Below are positions 21,401 through 33,868 of a DNA stretch of 64,000 nt, in pieces (the stretch's first letter is position 1; every line of letters begins with the position of its first letter). Below the pieces are notes generated by a model, which ran no database searches, had not been told where the DNA came from, and saw nothing but the letters and a program-made list of their open reading frames with translations. The position numbers and the translations under genes are program-made. This DNA is from Hordeum vulgare subsp. vulgare (Eukaryota; Streptophyta; Magnoliopsida; Poales; Poaceae). The DNA lies in the NCBI RefSeq assembly GCF_904849725.1, contig NC_058518.1, positions 7,212,147 through 7,276,146 of the forward strand, written 5' to 3'.

Positions 21401-23311
21401 AGTGTGTAGTGTTTGATTGTGTGAACTGTCATGCCGTGACTTGCATGTATTCAGTAGCTCATGCATCATATGTGTAGTGCATCGTGTGGTGAATTCCGTG
21501 TGTTGATTTGTGTTTCCGGTTTGCTTCGTCTCGATAGAGTTCCGCAGCGTGCCGGATTGTGAGGACCCGTTCGACTACGTCGGTTCGTCAGCTTCACGGA
21601 GTCATTCTTCTTCCAAGCGGGATCTCAGGCAAGATGATCATTTCCCCAGATACCATTACTATCATTGCCATGCTAGTTATTTCGATGCTATCGATTATGT
21701 CTCGTTGCCTACCACTTGTTAAAAATCAGCCTCTCAACAATGACATGAATACCTTCAACCTGTTCAACCTAGGAAACCACTGATTGGCTATGTTACCGCT
21801 TGCTTACCCATGTTGTTAGCGTTGCTAGTTGCAGGTGCAGATGCTTCCATGTGAAAGCATGGGTTCCTTGTTATATCACCATATTAAATGCTATCTAATT
21901 TAATGCACCTATATACTTGGTAAAAGGTGGAAGGCTCGGCCTTTCTAGCCTGGTGTTTTGTTCGACCTTTGCCCCTTTAGTTACCGGCTACCGGTGTTAT
22001 GTTCCATAATTGAGCGCTCCTAACACGATCGGGGTTGTTATGGGGACCCCCTTGATAATTCGTTTTAGATTAAGACTGGTCTGGCAAGTCCCAACTTTGG
22101 TACTACAATTGCCTAATCACGAATAAACTACGTAGGGAGTAATTAACCCGAGGATAATTTAATCAGCCCTCGGGCCAGTGCTCCTCTTGAGTGTTGGTCC
22201 AAAACAGAGCACTGTGCGGGGCCACCACGAGGAAACTCGAGGTTTGGCACTTGTACGCGTCGCTTATCCGTCGTGTCCTGAGAACGAGGTACGCGACTCC
22301 TATCGGGATCGTCGACACGTCGGGTGGCCTTGCTGGATTAGTTTTACCTTTGACGAGGTATCTTGTGCATCGGGATTCCGGTGATGCTTTGGGTAATCTC
22401 AGAGTTGAGGTTTTCCACTAGGGAATCCGACGATATCGCGAGCTTCGTGATTGAGGATTTCTATGCGGCTTGTGGTAATTTGTGATGGACTAGTTGGAGC
22501 ACCCCTGCAGGGTTAAATATTTTCGGAAAGCCGGGCCCGCGGTTATGTGGCAACGTGGAAACTTTGTTTAGCACTGGTTCTAGATAACTTGAAGTTAACT
22601 TAATTAAAACTTGCCAACTGTGTACGTAATCGTGACTGTCTCTTTCGTGAGTTCCTTCTCCAATCAAGGACACGGTGGGGTTATGTCTGACGTAGGTAGG
22701 TGTTCAGGATCATTCATTTGATCATCAGTAGTTCACGTCCGTTATGCGTAGATCTTCCCCCTCTTATTCTTGTACTCGTAAGTTTAGCCACCAAATATAA
22801 GCTTAGCCGCTGCTGCAACCTCCCCACTTAACCATGCCTCACCCATTAAGCCTTGCTAGTCTTGATACCTTTGGAAATGAGATTGATGAGTCCCTTGTGG
22901 CTCACAGATTACTACAACACCAGTTGCAGGTACAGGTAAAGGTTACGTGACGCGAGCGCGTTGATTGTTCATTTCGAGTTGCTTCTTCTTCTTCTTCTTC
23001 ATCGATCTAGGATGGGTTCCAGGCCGGCAGCCTGGGATAGCAAGGATGGACGTCGTTCTTCTTTTGTAGTTTGTTTTCGTCCGTAGTCGGACCCTGCTCT
23101 TACCCGTGATGTTCATGTAATGTACTGTGGTGACTCTGATGTAGCTTGTGGTGAGTGTAAGACAACTTTGTATATATATATATATATATCTCTTCTTTTC
23201 AGTACATGTACTTGTAACGATATCCATTCTTGCGACACGACGAGATGCGCTTCTATCCCTGACGAGGCCTTCGTGCCAAATTGAGGATAGGTTCGCATCT
23301 TGGGCGTGACA
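18408..23311 (+). mobile_element. Long 5' LTR of a Gypsy-type retrotransposon
   Basis: It starts TGTGACAGCCCGATGCCGAC and ends GGGCGTGACA. A primer-binding site, TGGTATCAGAG (23315-23325), follows two bases later and matches the initiator methionine tRNA. That makes the LTR about 4.9 kb, long but known among grass Gypsy elements. TATAAATA at 18973-18980 after a poly-C run is a likely promoter box. The GC-rich stretch 19020-19680 yields several overlapping proline/alanine-rich frames with no domain. A (ttc)n tract lies near 22983-23000 and a (ta)n tract near 23172-23190. The 3' LTR and pol are absent from the window. Confidence 0.7.
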
Positions 23312-24789
23312 AGTTGGTATCAGAGTCGTACCGACCTAGGAGCCCCCTTGATTGATCGAACTTGGCCGAGTCGAGTCTAGTGAAAAACTATTTGAGTCTT
23401 AGTCATATATCGGAGAGTAGGATTCCTTTTTTCTCCTCTTCTATGCTCTAGTGAGGAATCTTGACGTAATAATTTATTCTACTCCTCTTCCCACTCAAAA
23501 AAAAATTTAGGATCACGCGGATATTCTTGAGATCTATATGATGCCGATGTGACGGAGTTCTGTCTTGGTGCCTCCTGTCTGACTTGATTTTCTTCCGCGG
23601 AGTTGAGCTCCAGGGGATTCTTGAGCACATCGTTATCATTCAGATTTCTTAGTATCTCAGTACGAAGGATGTTCGTAATTGCTTCAATACTAGTAGTGGC
23701 GAGATAACCCCGATGTCCCCAGTACTGGTGCAGATTGTTCGGGAGTACTCCCATACTTTGTATCGTTGTGGTCACGAGGGTGTGTTGTAGATGAAGGTCC
23801 GAGATTCTGGTTGTGTGTTGACGGATGTGATACAGGTGACGGGTTAGTATAGGAGTTGTGTGATTATTACTCCTTGTATCCGTGTACCAGATTGCATGAC
23901 CAGATATTTCGGGAATTCATAGGTGGGAATTCAAGTAGTTGCTTATAGGACAATCTTCCAACAAATGCATGATGTTAGGTTGGGTTCGACATTTAGTGGA
24001 TTCGTTTGTTCACGGTCGACTTACAGCGGTACACGTTGTGTCTTAAAGAGTCCTTGTAGCTTGCTACGACTCGGGGACACTTCGTATGTCGGGTGCACTG
24101 CCTTGCACTTGATGGCCACTTTAAAATCGAGCCCGTGTGATCCTGTCCATGAAAATATCGGACGAAATCTTTCTCATGAGTTTGTTCTGGCTTGTTTCAT
24201 AAGCCTCACCCTTTGTTTTGTTGAATATGGTAATTCAGTTGCTTCGATATCAAGTGATGATTTCAGATCTTTCCTAAGTGGTGTTCTCATATTTTTATGT
24301 GGGAATGCAATTCTTTTGTTCGTTCAAATTCTCAAATCAATTCTTGTCTACCGGAGTTGTCATATCAATTCTTTTCCTACCGGTGTGCTTCTCTTAAGTG
24401 AATTCAACCCTCTCCAATTTGCAAGATCATTCTCTTATTTTATTCCGGAGATCTTTAAATATTTTTCAACTATGACGTAAGTATGGTTTCATCAGTCATA
24501 TCCCTTCTTCAAGATCTATTTGAATGAATTCTCATATTTGGCTCAACCTTGCATCCTTCTTTATTCCGGAGTGTCTCATTAATTCTTGGTGGCGTTCTCC
24601 TCCTCATTCTCAGCTTGCAATTCGAAGGAGTGTTTCTCTCAGTCTTGTTCCATTCTTGTGAAGACTATCATCTCAGCTTCGTGTATCCTCTCATTTGTTC
24701 CAAACATGAGTGATTCATTTTTGGCTATCCGGTGCATTTCTGAGTTGTTTTCATTCTCGATCCTCCGAAGGCCATCATCCAGAAGATTC
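23312..24789 (+). mobile_element. Gypsy primer-binding site and untranslated leader, interrupted
   Basis: It begins with the primer-binding site and continues as sequence without a recognisable gag. The largest frame (23923-24480, 185 codons) has no domain. It stops where the Angela-type LTR begins at 24790, so the Copia element inserted into this leader. The remainder of the Gypsy element would lie beyond the missing 5' end of the Copia element and is not found in the window. Confidence 0.6.
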
Positions 24790-26619
24790 TGTTGGGGAAC
24801 GTCGCATGGGAAACAAAAATTTTCCTACGCGCACGAAGACCTATCATGGTGATGTCCATCTACGAGAGGGGATGAGTGATCTACGTACCCTTGTAGATCG
24901 TACAGCAGAAGAGTTTAGAGAACGCGGTTGATGTAGTGGAACGTCCTCACGTCCCTCGATCCGCCCCGCGAACAATCCCGCGATCAGTCCCACGATCTAG
25001 TACCGAACGGACGGCACCTCCGCGTTCAGCACACGTACAGCTCGACGATGATCTCGGCCTTCTTGATCCAGCAAGAGAGACGGAGAGGTAGAAGAGTTCT
25101 CCGGCAGCGTGACGGCGCTCCGGAGGTTGGTGATGATCTTGTCTCAGCAGGGCTCCGCCCGAGCTCCGCAGAAACACGATCTAGAGGAAAAACTATGGAG
25201 GTATGTGGTCGGGCAGCCGTGAGAAAGTCGTCTCAAATCTGCCCAAAAAGCCCCATATATATAGGAGGAGGGAGGGGGACCTTGCCTTGGGGTCCAAGGG
25301 AACCCCAAAGGGTCGGCCGAGCTAGGGGGGAGGACTCTCCCCCCCCCCCCCCCCAAACCGAGTCCTACTTGGTTTGGTGGGAGGGAGTCCTTCCCCCTTC
25401 CCACTTCTTCCTCTTTTTTTTTTCTTCCTTTGATTTTTCTTCCTTGGCGCATAGGATTTGGTGGGCTGTCCCACCAGCCCACTAAGGGCTGGTGTGACCC
25501 CCACAAATACCTATGGGCTTCCCCGGAGTGGGTTGCCCCCCTCCGGTGAACCCCCGGAACCCATTCGTCATTCCCGGTACATTCCCGGTAACTCCGAAAA
25601 CCTTCCGGTAATCAAATGAGGTCATCCTATATATCAATCTTCGTTTCCGGACCATTCCGGAAACCCTCGTGACGTCCGTGATCTCATCCGGGACTCCGAA
25701 CAACATTCGGTAACCAACCATATAACTCAAATACGCATAAAACAACGTCGAACCTTAAGTGTGCAGACCCTGCGGGTTCGAGAACTATGTAGACATGACC
25801 CGAGAGACTCCTCGGTCAATATCCAATAGCGGGACCTGGATGCCCATATTGGATCCTACATATTCTACGAAGATCTTATCGTTTGAACCTCAGTGCCAAG
25901 GATTCGTATAATCCCGTATGTTATTCCCTTTGTCCTTCGGTATGTTACTTGCCCGAGATTCGATCGTCAGTATCCGCATACCTATTTCAATCTCGTTTAC
26001 CGGCAAGTCTCTTTACTCGTTCCGTAATACAAGATCCCGCAACTTACACTAAGTTACATTGCTTGCAAGGTTTGTGTGTGATGTTGTATTACCGAGTGGG
26101 CCCCGAGATACCTCTCCGTCACACGGAGTGACAAATCCCAGTCTTGATCCATACTAACTCAACTAACACCTTCGGAGATACCTGTAGAGCATCTTTATAG
26201 TCACCCAGTTACGTTGCGATGTTTGATACACACAAAGCATTCCTCCGGTGTCAGTGAGTTATATGATCTCATGGTCATAGGAAAATACTTGACACGCAGA
26301 AAACAGTAGCAACAAAATGACACGATCAACATGCTATGTCTATTAGTTTGGGTCTAGTCCATCACGTGATTCTCCCAATGACGTGATCCAGTTATCAAGC
26401 AACAACACCTTGTTCATAATCAGAAGACACTGACTATCATCGATCAACTGGCTAGCCAACTAGAGGCATGCTAGGGACGGTGTTTTGTCTATGTATCCAC
26501 ACATGTAAATGAGTCTTCATTCAATACAATTATAGCATGGATAATAAACTATTATCTTGATACAGGAATTATAATAATAACTATACATTTATTATTGCCT
26601 CTAGGGCATAATTCCAACA
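24790..26619 (-). mobile_element. 3' LTR of an Angela/BARE-type Copia element
   Basis: On the minus strand it begins TGTTGGAATTATGCCCTAGA, the hallmark start of Triticeae Angela/WIS/BARE LTRs, and ends with the complement of TGTTGGGGAACG. A purine tract (GCAAGTGGGAGAC on the minus strand, 26620-26632) lies immediately upstream in element orientation. The LTR is 1,830 bp. A TATA-like tatatata on the minus strand sits near 25253-25262 and a long poly-C run near 25339-25354. The target duplication cannot be checked because the other end of the element is missing. Confidence 0.85.
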
Positions 26620-26671
26620 GTCTCCCACTTGCACTAGAGTCAATAATCTAGCCCTCACATCACCATGTGAA

Positions 26672-29600
26672 TTACATTGTAATAAATCTAACACCCATAC
26701 AGTTCTGGTGTCGATCATGTTTTGGTCGTGGAAGAGGCTTAGTCAGCGGGTCTGCTACATTCAGATCCGTGTGCACTTTGCATATATTTACGTCCTCCTC
26801 CTCGACGTAGTCGCGGATGAGGTTGAAGCGTCGTTTGATGTGTCTGGTCTTCTTGTGAAACCTTGGTTCCTTTGCTAAGGCAATGGCACCAGTGTTGTCA
26901 CAGAACAAGGTTATTGGATCCAGTGCACTTGGCACCACTCCAAGATCCGTCATGAACTGCTTCATCCAGACACCCTCCTTGGCCGCCTCCGAGGCAGCCA
27001 TGTATTCCGCTTCACATGTAGAATCTGCTACGACGCTTTGCTTGGAACTGCACCAGCTTACTGCACCCCCATTAAGAATAAACACATATCCGGTTTGCGA
27101 CTTAGAGTCGTCCGGATCTGTGTCAAAGCTTGCATCGACGTAACCTTTTACGGCGAGCTCTTCGTCACCTCCATACACGAGAAACATCTCCTTAGTCCTT
27201 TTCAGGTACTTCAGGATATTCTTGACCGCCGTCCAGTGATCCACTCCTGGATTACTCTGGAACCTGCCTGCCATACTTATGGCCAGGCTAACATCCGGTC
27301 TAGTGCACAGCATCGCATACATGATAGAGCCTATGGCTGAAGCATAGGGGACGGATCGCATATGCTCTCTATCTTCATCAGTTGCTGGGCACTGAGTCTT
27401 ACTCAATCTCGTACCTTGTAACACTGGCATGAACCCTTTCTTGGACTGTTCCATTTTGAACCTCTTCAAAACTTTATCAAGGTATGTGCTTTGTGAAAGT
27501 CCTATCAGGCGTTTTGATCTATCCCTATAGATCTTAATGCCTAGAATGTAAGCAGCTTCTCCTAGGTCCTTCATAGAGAAACTTTTATTCAAGTAACCTT
27601 TTATGCTCTCCAAAAGCTCTATGTTGTTTCCAATCAGTAATATGTCATCCACATATAATATTAGAAACGCCACAGAGCTCCCACTCACTTTCTTGTAAAT
27701 ACAAGATTCTCCAACCACTTGTATAAACCCAAATGCTTTGATCACCTCATCAAAGCGTTTGTTCCAACTCCGAGATGCTTGCACCAGTCCATAAATGGAT
27801 CGCTGGAGCTTGCACACCTTGTCAGCATTTTTAGGATCGACAAAACCTTCGGGTTGCATCATATACAACTCTTCCTTAAGGAAACCGTTGAGGAACGCCG
27901 TTTTGACATCCATCTGCCAGATTTCATAATCGAAAAATGCAGCTATTGCTAACATGACTCTGACGGACTTAAGCATCGCTACGGGAGAGAAAGTCTCATC
28001 GTAGTCAATTCCTGGAACTTGTGAAAAACCCTTTGCCACAAGTCGAGCTTTATAAACGGTCACATTACCGTCAGCGTCCGTCTTCTTCTTAAAGATCCAT
28101 TTGTTCTGAATAGCCTTGCGGCCCTCAGGCAGTATCTCCAAAGTCCACACTTTGTTCTCATACATGGATCCTATCTCGGATTTCATGGCTTCTAGCCATT
28201 TGTTGGAATCTGGGCCCACCATTGCTTCTTCATAATTTGCAGGTTCATTGTTGTCTAACAACATGATTGATAAGACGGGATTACCGTACCACTCTGGAGC
28301 AGCGCGTGATCTCGTCGACCTGCGTGGTTCAACAGAAACTTGAACTGGAGTTTCATGATCATCATCATTAACTTCCTCCTCAACCGGCGTCGCAATGACA
28401 GAGGTTTCCCCTTGTCCTGCGCCACCATCCAGAGGGATGAGAGGTTCGACAACCTCGTCAAGTTCTATCTTCCTCCCACTCAATTCTCTCGAGAGAAACT
28501 CCTTCTCGAGAAAAGTTCCGTTCTTAGCAACAAACACTTTGCCCTCGGATTTGAGATAGAAGGTGTACCCTACTGTCTCTTTTGGGTAACCTATGAAGAC
28601 GCATTTTTCCGCTTTGGGTTCCAGCTTTTCAGGCTGAAGCTTTTTGACATAAGCATCACATCCCCAAACTTTAAGAAACGACAATTTTGGTCTTTTGCCA
28701 TACCACAGTTCGTATGGTGTCGTCTCAACGGATTTTGATGGTGCCCTATTTAAAGTGAATGCAGCTGTTTCTAATGCATAGCCCCAAAATGATAACGGCA
28801 AATCAGTAAGAGACATCATAGATCGCACCATCTCTAACAAAGTACGATTACGACGTTCGGACACACCATTACGCTGTGGTGTTCCAGGCGGTGTTAACTG
28901 CGAAACAATTCCACATTGTCTTAAGTGAGTACCAAACTCGAAACTCAGATATTCACCCCCACGATCAGACCGTAGGAACTTGATCTTCTTGTTACGATGA
29001 TTTTCTACTTCACTCTGAAATTGTTTGAACTTTTCAAATGTTTCAGACTTGTGCTTCATCAAGTATACATAACCATATCTACTTAAATCGTCAGTGAAGG
29101 TGAGAAAGTAACGATATCCGCCGCGTGCCTCCACGCTCATTGGACCACACACATCGGTATGTATGATTTCCAACAAGTCACTTGCACGCTCCATTGTTCC
29201 GGAGAACGGAGTCTTAGTCATCTTGCCCATGAGGCATGGTTCGCACGTGTCAAGTGAATCAAAGTCAAGTGACTCCAAAAGTCCATCAGCATGGAGTTTC
29301 TTCATGCGCTTTACACCAATATGACCCAAGCGGCAGTGCCATAAAAATATGGCGCTATCATTGTTTACTCTAACTCTTTTGGTCTCAATGTTATGTATAT
29401 GCGTATCTCTATCAAGATTCAATATGAACAATCCTCTCACATTCGGTGCACGACCATAAAAGATGTTACTCATAGAAATAGAACAACCATTATTCTCAGA
29501 CTTAAAAGAGTAACCGTCTCGCAATAAACAAGATCCAGATATAATGTTCATGCTCAACGCAGGCACTAAATAACAATGATTCAAGTTCATCACTAATCCC

Positions 29601-29761
29601 GATGGTAGTTGAAGTGACACTGTGCCGACGGCGATTGCATCAACCTTGGAACCGTTTCCTACGCGCATCGTCACTTCGTCTTTCGCCAGCCTTCGTCTAT
29701 TCCGCAGTTCCTGCTTCGAGTTGCAAATGTGAGCAACAGAACCGGTATCGAATACCCAGCA
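26672..29761 (-). CDS. Copia polyprotein, 5'-truncated (protease, integrase, RT, RNase H)
   Basis: One uninterrupted frame ends at the stop at 26672. The open frame extends to an ATG at 29842, but its first 27 codons (29762-29842) are Harbinger sequence joined by chance in frame, so the element's own part starts at CWVFDTG. Using residues counted from that ATG: protease DTG 32-34; integrase zinc-binding H169, H174, C200, C203; catalytic D230, D293, E329; RT domain with MDVKTAFLNG around 644-653 and YVDD 730-733; RNase H about 900-1040. This order (integrase before RT) defines Copia. Gag, its zinc knuckle and the 5' LTR are missing. The open frame suggests a young insertion, but the element cannot transpose on its own. 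Confidence 0.9.
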   Translation of the reverse strand, partial: CWVFDTGSVAHICNSKQELRNRRRLAKDEVTMRVGNGSKVDAIAVGTVSLQLPSGLVMNLNHCYLVPALSMNIISGSCLLRDGYSFKSENNGCSISMSNIFYGRAPNVRGLFILNLDRDTHIHNIETKRVRVNNDSAIFLWHCRLGHIGVKRMKKLHADGLLESLDFDSLDTCEPCLMGKMTKTPFSGTMERASDLLEIIHTDVCGPMSVEARGGYRYFLTFTDDLSRYGYVYLMKHKSETFEKFKQFQSEVENHRNKKIKFLRSDRGGEYLSFEFGTHLRQCGIVSQLTPPGTPQRNGVSERRNRTLLEMVRSMMSLTDLPLSFWGYALETAAFTLNRAPSKSVETTPYELWYGKRPKLSFLKVWGCDAYVKKLQPEKLEPKAEKCVFIGYPKETVGYTFYLKSEGKVFVAKNGTFLEKEFLSRELSGRKIELDEVVEPLIPLDGGAGQGETSVIATPVEEEVNDDDHETPVQVSVEPRRSTRSRAAPEWYGNPVLSIMLLDNNEPANYEEAMVGPDSNKWLEAMKSEIGSMYENKVWTLEILPEGRKAIQNKWIFKKKTDADGNVTVYKARLVAKGFSQVPGIDYDETFSPVAMLKSVRVMLAIAAFFDYEIWQMDVKTAFLNGFLKEELYMMQPEGFVDPKNADKVCKLQRSIYGLVQASRSWNKRFDEVIKAFGFIQVVGESCIYKKVSGSSVAFLILYVDDILLIGNNIELLESIKGYLNKSFSMKDLGEAAYILGIKIYRDRSKRLIGLSQSTYLDKVLKRFKMEQSKKGFMPVLQGTRLSKTQCPATDEDREHMRSVPYASAIGSIMYAMLCTRPDVSLAISMAGRFQSNPGVDHWTAVKNILKYLKRTKEMFLVYGGDEELAVKGYVDASFDTDPDDSKSQTGYVFILNGGAVSWCSSKQSVVADSTCEAEYMAASEAAKEGVWMKQFMTDLGVVPSALDPITLFCDNTGAIALAKEPRFHKKTRHIKRRFNLIRDYVEEEDVNICKVHTDLNVADPLTKPLPRPKHDRHQNCMGVRFITM

Positions 29762-29762
29762 A
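29761..29762. other. Junction between Copia element and tandem array
   Basis: Left of the junction is Copia protease coding sequence; from 29762 the sequence is identical to the Harbinger element of the tandem unit from position 14 of the window onward. The join falls at the first base of the two-base centre of the 42-bp palindrome. There is no LTR end, TIR or target duplication here. Confidence 0.85.
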
Positions 29763-30994
29763 CGAATATTCTGTTCTACAGTTTCATGGGCAGGTTCTGT
29801 TCTGCCATGGCCCTTGCCAACCCGCAAATCGCAAGAATTCAAACTTACAATTTGGCATCAATTCCATTGATTTGTAGCAAATTTGAACAACCAAACACAA
29901 TTTTCGCTCAAATTAAACCATTGTTTTTTTTATCAAGACACTAAAGAACATCATGCAAAAGCAACCACCATCTTCACCACCGTCTTGGTTCTCGTTTCTC
30001 TCCACAACCCCAAAAGAATCTCACGCAAAAGCCATTATCATCTCCGTGACCATCATCGTCAACATCATCACTCTCCATTTCCGCCACCCATTCCCCCACC
30101 GGCGCTGAAGTCATCACACCTTGCAGCCATCATTCTTCTCTTCAAGATTTCTTTTCTTGCCATATCATGTCATTCTTTGGTGATGTCGTTCATTTTATTG
30201 TGATTCATTGTCATGATCTTGTTCTCCTCTGCAAGAAGCTTGGACAAAGCCTTGTTCTCCTCGGTAAGGGCTTTCCTCTCCTCAATGGCGGCCTTGCACA
30301 ACCCTTCTTCCTTGAGTAAGGGCCACTTTCTTGCTTCTCCTGCGCTTTCTTCTCGGCCAACTCCTGCTTCATCTCCTCATTTGATTGCACCATGATATCT
30401 ATCTTATCATGCAAGCTTGATGCCTTCGATTCCCTCTTGATCTTGTCCTTCGCCTTTTTGTTTCCATCCGACTTGTTCTTGTTTCTTGGGCCATCATCAT
30501 CTTCATCATCATCATCCGTCTCGGTGAGGGAGCCATTCTTCGGTGGGGATTCTTCCTCAATGAACTCCCAGTTTTGGCTATGTTGATGCAATTTCGAACA
30601 ATGCTCTAGGTTGAATGACCTACCATGGGAAGCTTCCATGTCCTTGTACCTTTCTTGCACAATTACTCCTAAAAAACAAAAACAAAATTCAACATATGAA
30701 ACATGTTTCAAACATTTAAAGTACAACGTGAGAAAGAACTCACATAGTTCAATTCAACGGTATCACTTGGTGGTGCATTGCGGTCTTATTCCAAGCAAGC
30801 AGCCCAACGGCTACAAACCGGCTTGATAGCGTCCCAACGACCTTGAAGAGACCTCAAGGTGAGCGGTGTTCTATTGGGATACTTCGCCATGAAGCAGAGG
30901 AATTGACCCTCTATCATTTGCCAATAGCACTTGGCGGTTTGTCTGTGATGGTCGTCGCATCAAGAGACACAACTTCCCACGCCTTGATAAAAAA
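29762..30994. repeat. Truncated unit tail in front of unit B (partial Harbinger)
   Basis: Equivalent to 14-1246. The left part of the Harbinger element (its terminus and the left palindrome arm) is missing because of the Copia junction, and the right part is missing because of the usual tandem breakpoint. It contains the same broken Myb-like gene on the minus strand (30211-30963), with the same frameshift and stop as the other copies. Confidence 0.9.
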
Positions 30995-33865
30995 CTAACA
31001 AAAGAATTGTCACCGCATGTTAATTTTTATGCCAAACAAACTAACAACAAGAAGCTATGCATATTCTTCTTATTATTCCACTCAAATCATGGTGAAGTCA
31101 GATTTGATACAGGGGATTACTCCACTTTAAGATTATATACAATTTAAAGTTCAGAACCGAGTGACCATACCAGCAGAGGAGAGTAGTCTACTTTGAACCA
31201 TGCTTGCGCCTTTGTTCTCAAATCACGCGAGAAAACCAAAACATACAAACTGTGCGTGCTATGCAGATGTGGAGGAGGGGGGAAGCTCACCATGTTTGCT
31301 AGGATGGGCAAGCAGCCATCCGTCTGCTAGTCCTTCCACATGACCAATGTCCAGTCTATAATGAGCAAGCTAAAAAAAGTGTAATGTATGTGTCCAGTAA
31401 ACATGCACACAACAAAATAGCAATCGGCCGGTCATCTAATCTATGTAAAACAATTCAGTGATCCCACTCCTATCTTGCATTGTTTCATTGACAAAACCCA
31501 TTAAAATGAGAGTCATGAATGAGTGAAAAGAAATACATGTTCTGTTATGGAGCTAGCAGTTAGGAAATAGCATGTCTAGCTTTCCAAATCAAGAAGATTT
31601 AGACAATCGAGCAACAATAGATGATCAAGCAACAGTGAAAATGACCAAATGAACTGTACATGATCATAGGAACGATTGATATCAGGAATGCACTGTTAGG
31701 GTACATAGGACAGAACATGCCAGAATTTGATAACAACCCTAGGAATCAAACAACCATGTCATCACTAGTAGACGAATCAGAGTTATAGTGTTTTAGAGGA
31801 CATGCCATAAGGGGCTTCTTTATAACAAAGCCTGGTAAACCATCACACATATCACACAGCCAAAACATTCCAACCACTGGCATGGAGATCAACCAAGGAC
31901 CAACTGCAACCAGCACACACATTACCCAGCACGTCGACAAGGGAAACACTCCAGCGCATGCAACACAATACCCGGCAAAAGACAAAAACTCATAGGACTA
32001 AAATTGAGGGCTAAATCCACTAATTATTTTACCATAATCACCACGAGAAGCACAAGTGCTTGCATTAGAGACCATCAGCGCAACCCAGAATCCTAGAAAT
32101 TGCCATGTAATTAAATGTACCAAGGATGGATGGTCATCAGCACAAGTGCTTGCATTGCAAGACGAGTGTTTGTGACTCCTTGAGCATCTCAATGAGTTCA
32201 AATCGATTTCCGAATGCAACATCATATGTGAACTATAATTATGTGCAATAATTCTGCCAACATAAACAAAATGATACGAAAACAAGGCATGATCGTACTG
32301 AAGAAAACTAATAAAATGAGCCTACTACTAAGTTTTCCACTCATTCAAAATTCATTTGTACTTTCAAGTAATACTTTGACAAAAACTCAGGTATAACTTG
32401 GTATTTATAATATAGCAGGCCCCCAAAACAAAACGAAAATAACAAATGGCAACTCATATGTGACAATTCTAGTAAAAAGCAGCAGCAAGTGTGATAAAAG
32501 GAAGTTCTTGTACTAGGTTGTAGTAGCAGTTGCTAGTACCTTTCTTCACGGACAGATGAAGAACAATAATGTTCTCTTCCTTTTCCTGACTGAGATCAGC
32601 ACCACAATCTAGAATGTAACTGAAGAAGGGCGGGTTTAAGCCATCCACGGTGTGCCCCAACCTCCAGGGGAACCTTGACAATGTAACAATTTAATTCATG
32701 ACACTGACAAAGACCAACATGTATATATATTAGGAAGTAGTAACAAACATGAGCAGGCTAATGGACATGGGAAGTGTGTAATCGTGTAAGGACAGGCTAT
32801 GGTTTGATATATTCCAAATTATCACCATTTACATGAAAACCAAAAAGAACTGGACATATATTCACATGTTGAGCTATACTGTTTTTCCTGAATCCGAATA
32901 ATGATAGGATGCCCAGTTTACATAGTGCCTACTCCAGCCACCAAGTCTCTAATTTAGAAAGAATGGGCTATATTCTACACTAACCCAGCAACACAGACAT
33001 GATGATTCACTCCAACTGTATTTGAATATAAAATATATGTTTGGACCCCGGCTAGTCCCAGGGCCTATGCTAGTCCCAGGTTCCATTGAAACTAGTATAG
33101 AGCTTGCAAGTTGCAATTGTTGCATCAACATTGTGTACAATGATGTTTTGCCGGGGGGATGAGAATAGGAACGCGATGATGTGACACCTTTTGCACGCAT
33201 CCTGGATAGGAGCAGTTAGTAGATACGTGCTTTGCCGACTACTAGAACCGTGGTCCATGGCCATCAATACCACAAATGGAAGGACAGGCTAGTTGGTTCT
33301 GTAAATTGAAAAAAAAACATTATTTCCATGTCAAAGTATTATGATAACAATCCGAAAATAGGAAATGGCCGATACTGAAATTTAAAGTATTGAACGTCAC
33401 AAGCATGGGTACAGCTAGTGTCACACGTCCAACAATCTAAAGTGAGACTACTGCTGCTATCACTGGCAGTGGAGCAGGAAAGGCGCTAGTTTTGACAACT
33501 TGTATGTGTACTACTGCAAATGAACCAGATCAACCATGCGGCTAACTGAAAAATGGAAACAAAGTCCTCCACATGCCTTGGAATTATTTCTCACATGTTG
33601 ACCCGACAAACAATTAACTAGTTGATTACTCGGATGTATGCAGACCGTTATTTATTTCTTCAAGTAATTTTTCGTTTCAGGTGATCCAAGTCTAGCCAGA
33701 ATTGCACGAGGAATCGTACTTGCAAAATTAACTTGATGCTCGCGAGACTGGAGAGTGCTGCTACATGCACAAATTCAGTCTTCCAGGTTGACCTCTCAAA
33801 TATTTTAGGTCTTGATAGATGACCATGTCATGGGCTCATGGCAACCTATGGTCACCATAGTACTA
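30995..33865. other. Left arm of unit B, no recognisable gene
   Basis: Same content as 1247-4117, including the 18-bp direct repeat (32049-32066 and 32139-32156). No difference from unit A was noticed here. Confidence 0.6.
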
Positions 33866-33868
33866 TTA

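Noticed and set aside
23923..24480. 185-codon frame as Gypsy gag
   Set aside because: No zinc knuckle or gag-like composition; reads as leader sequence.
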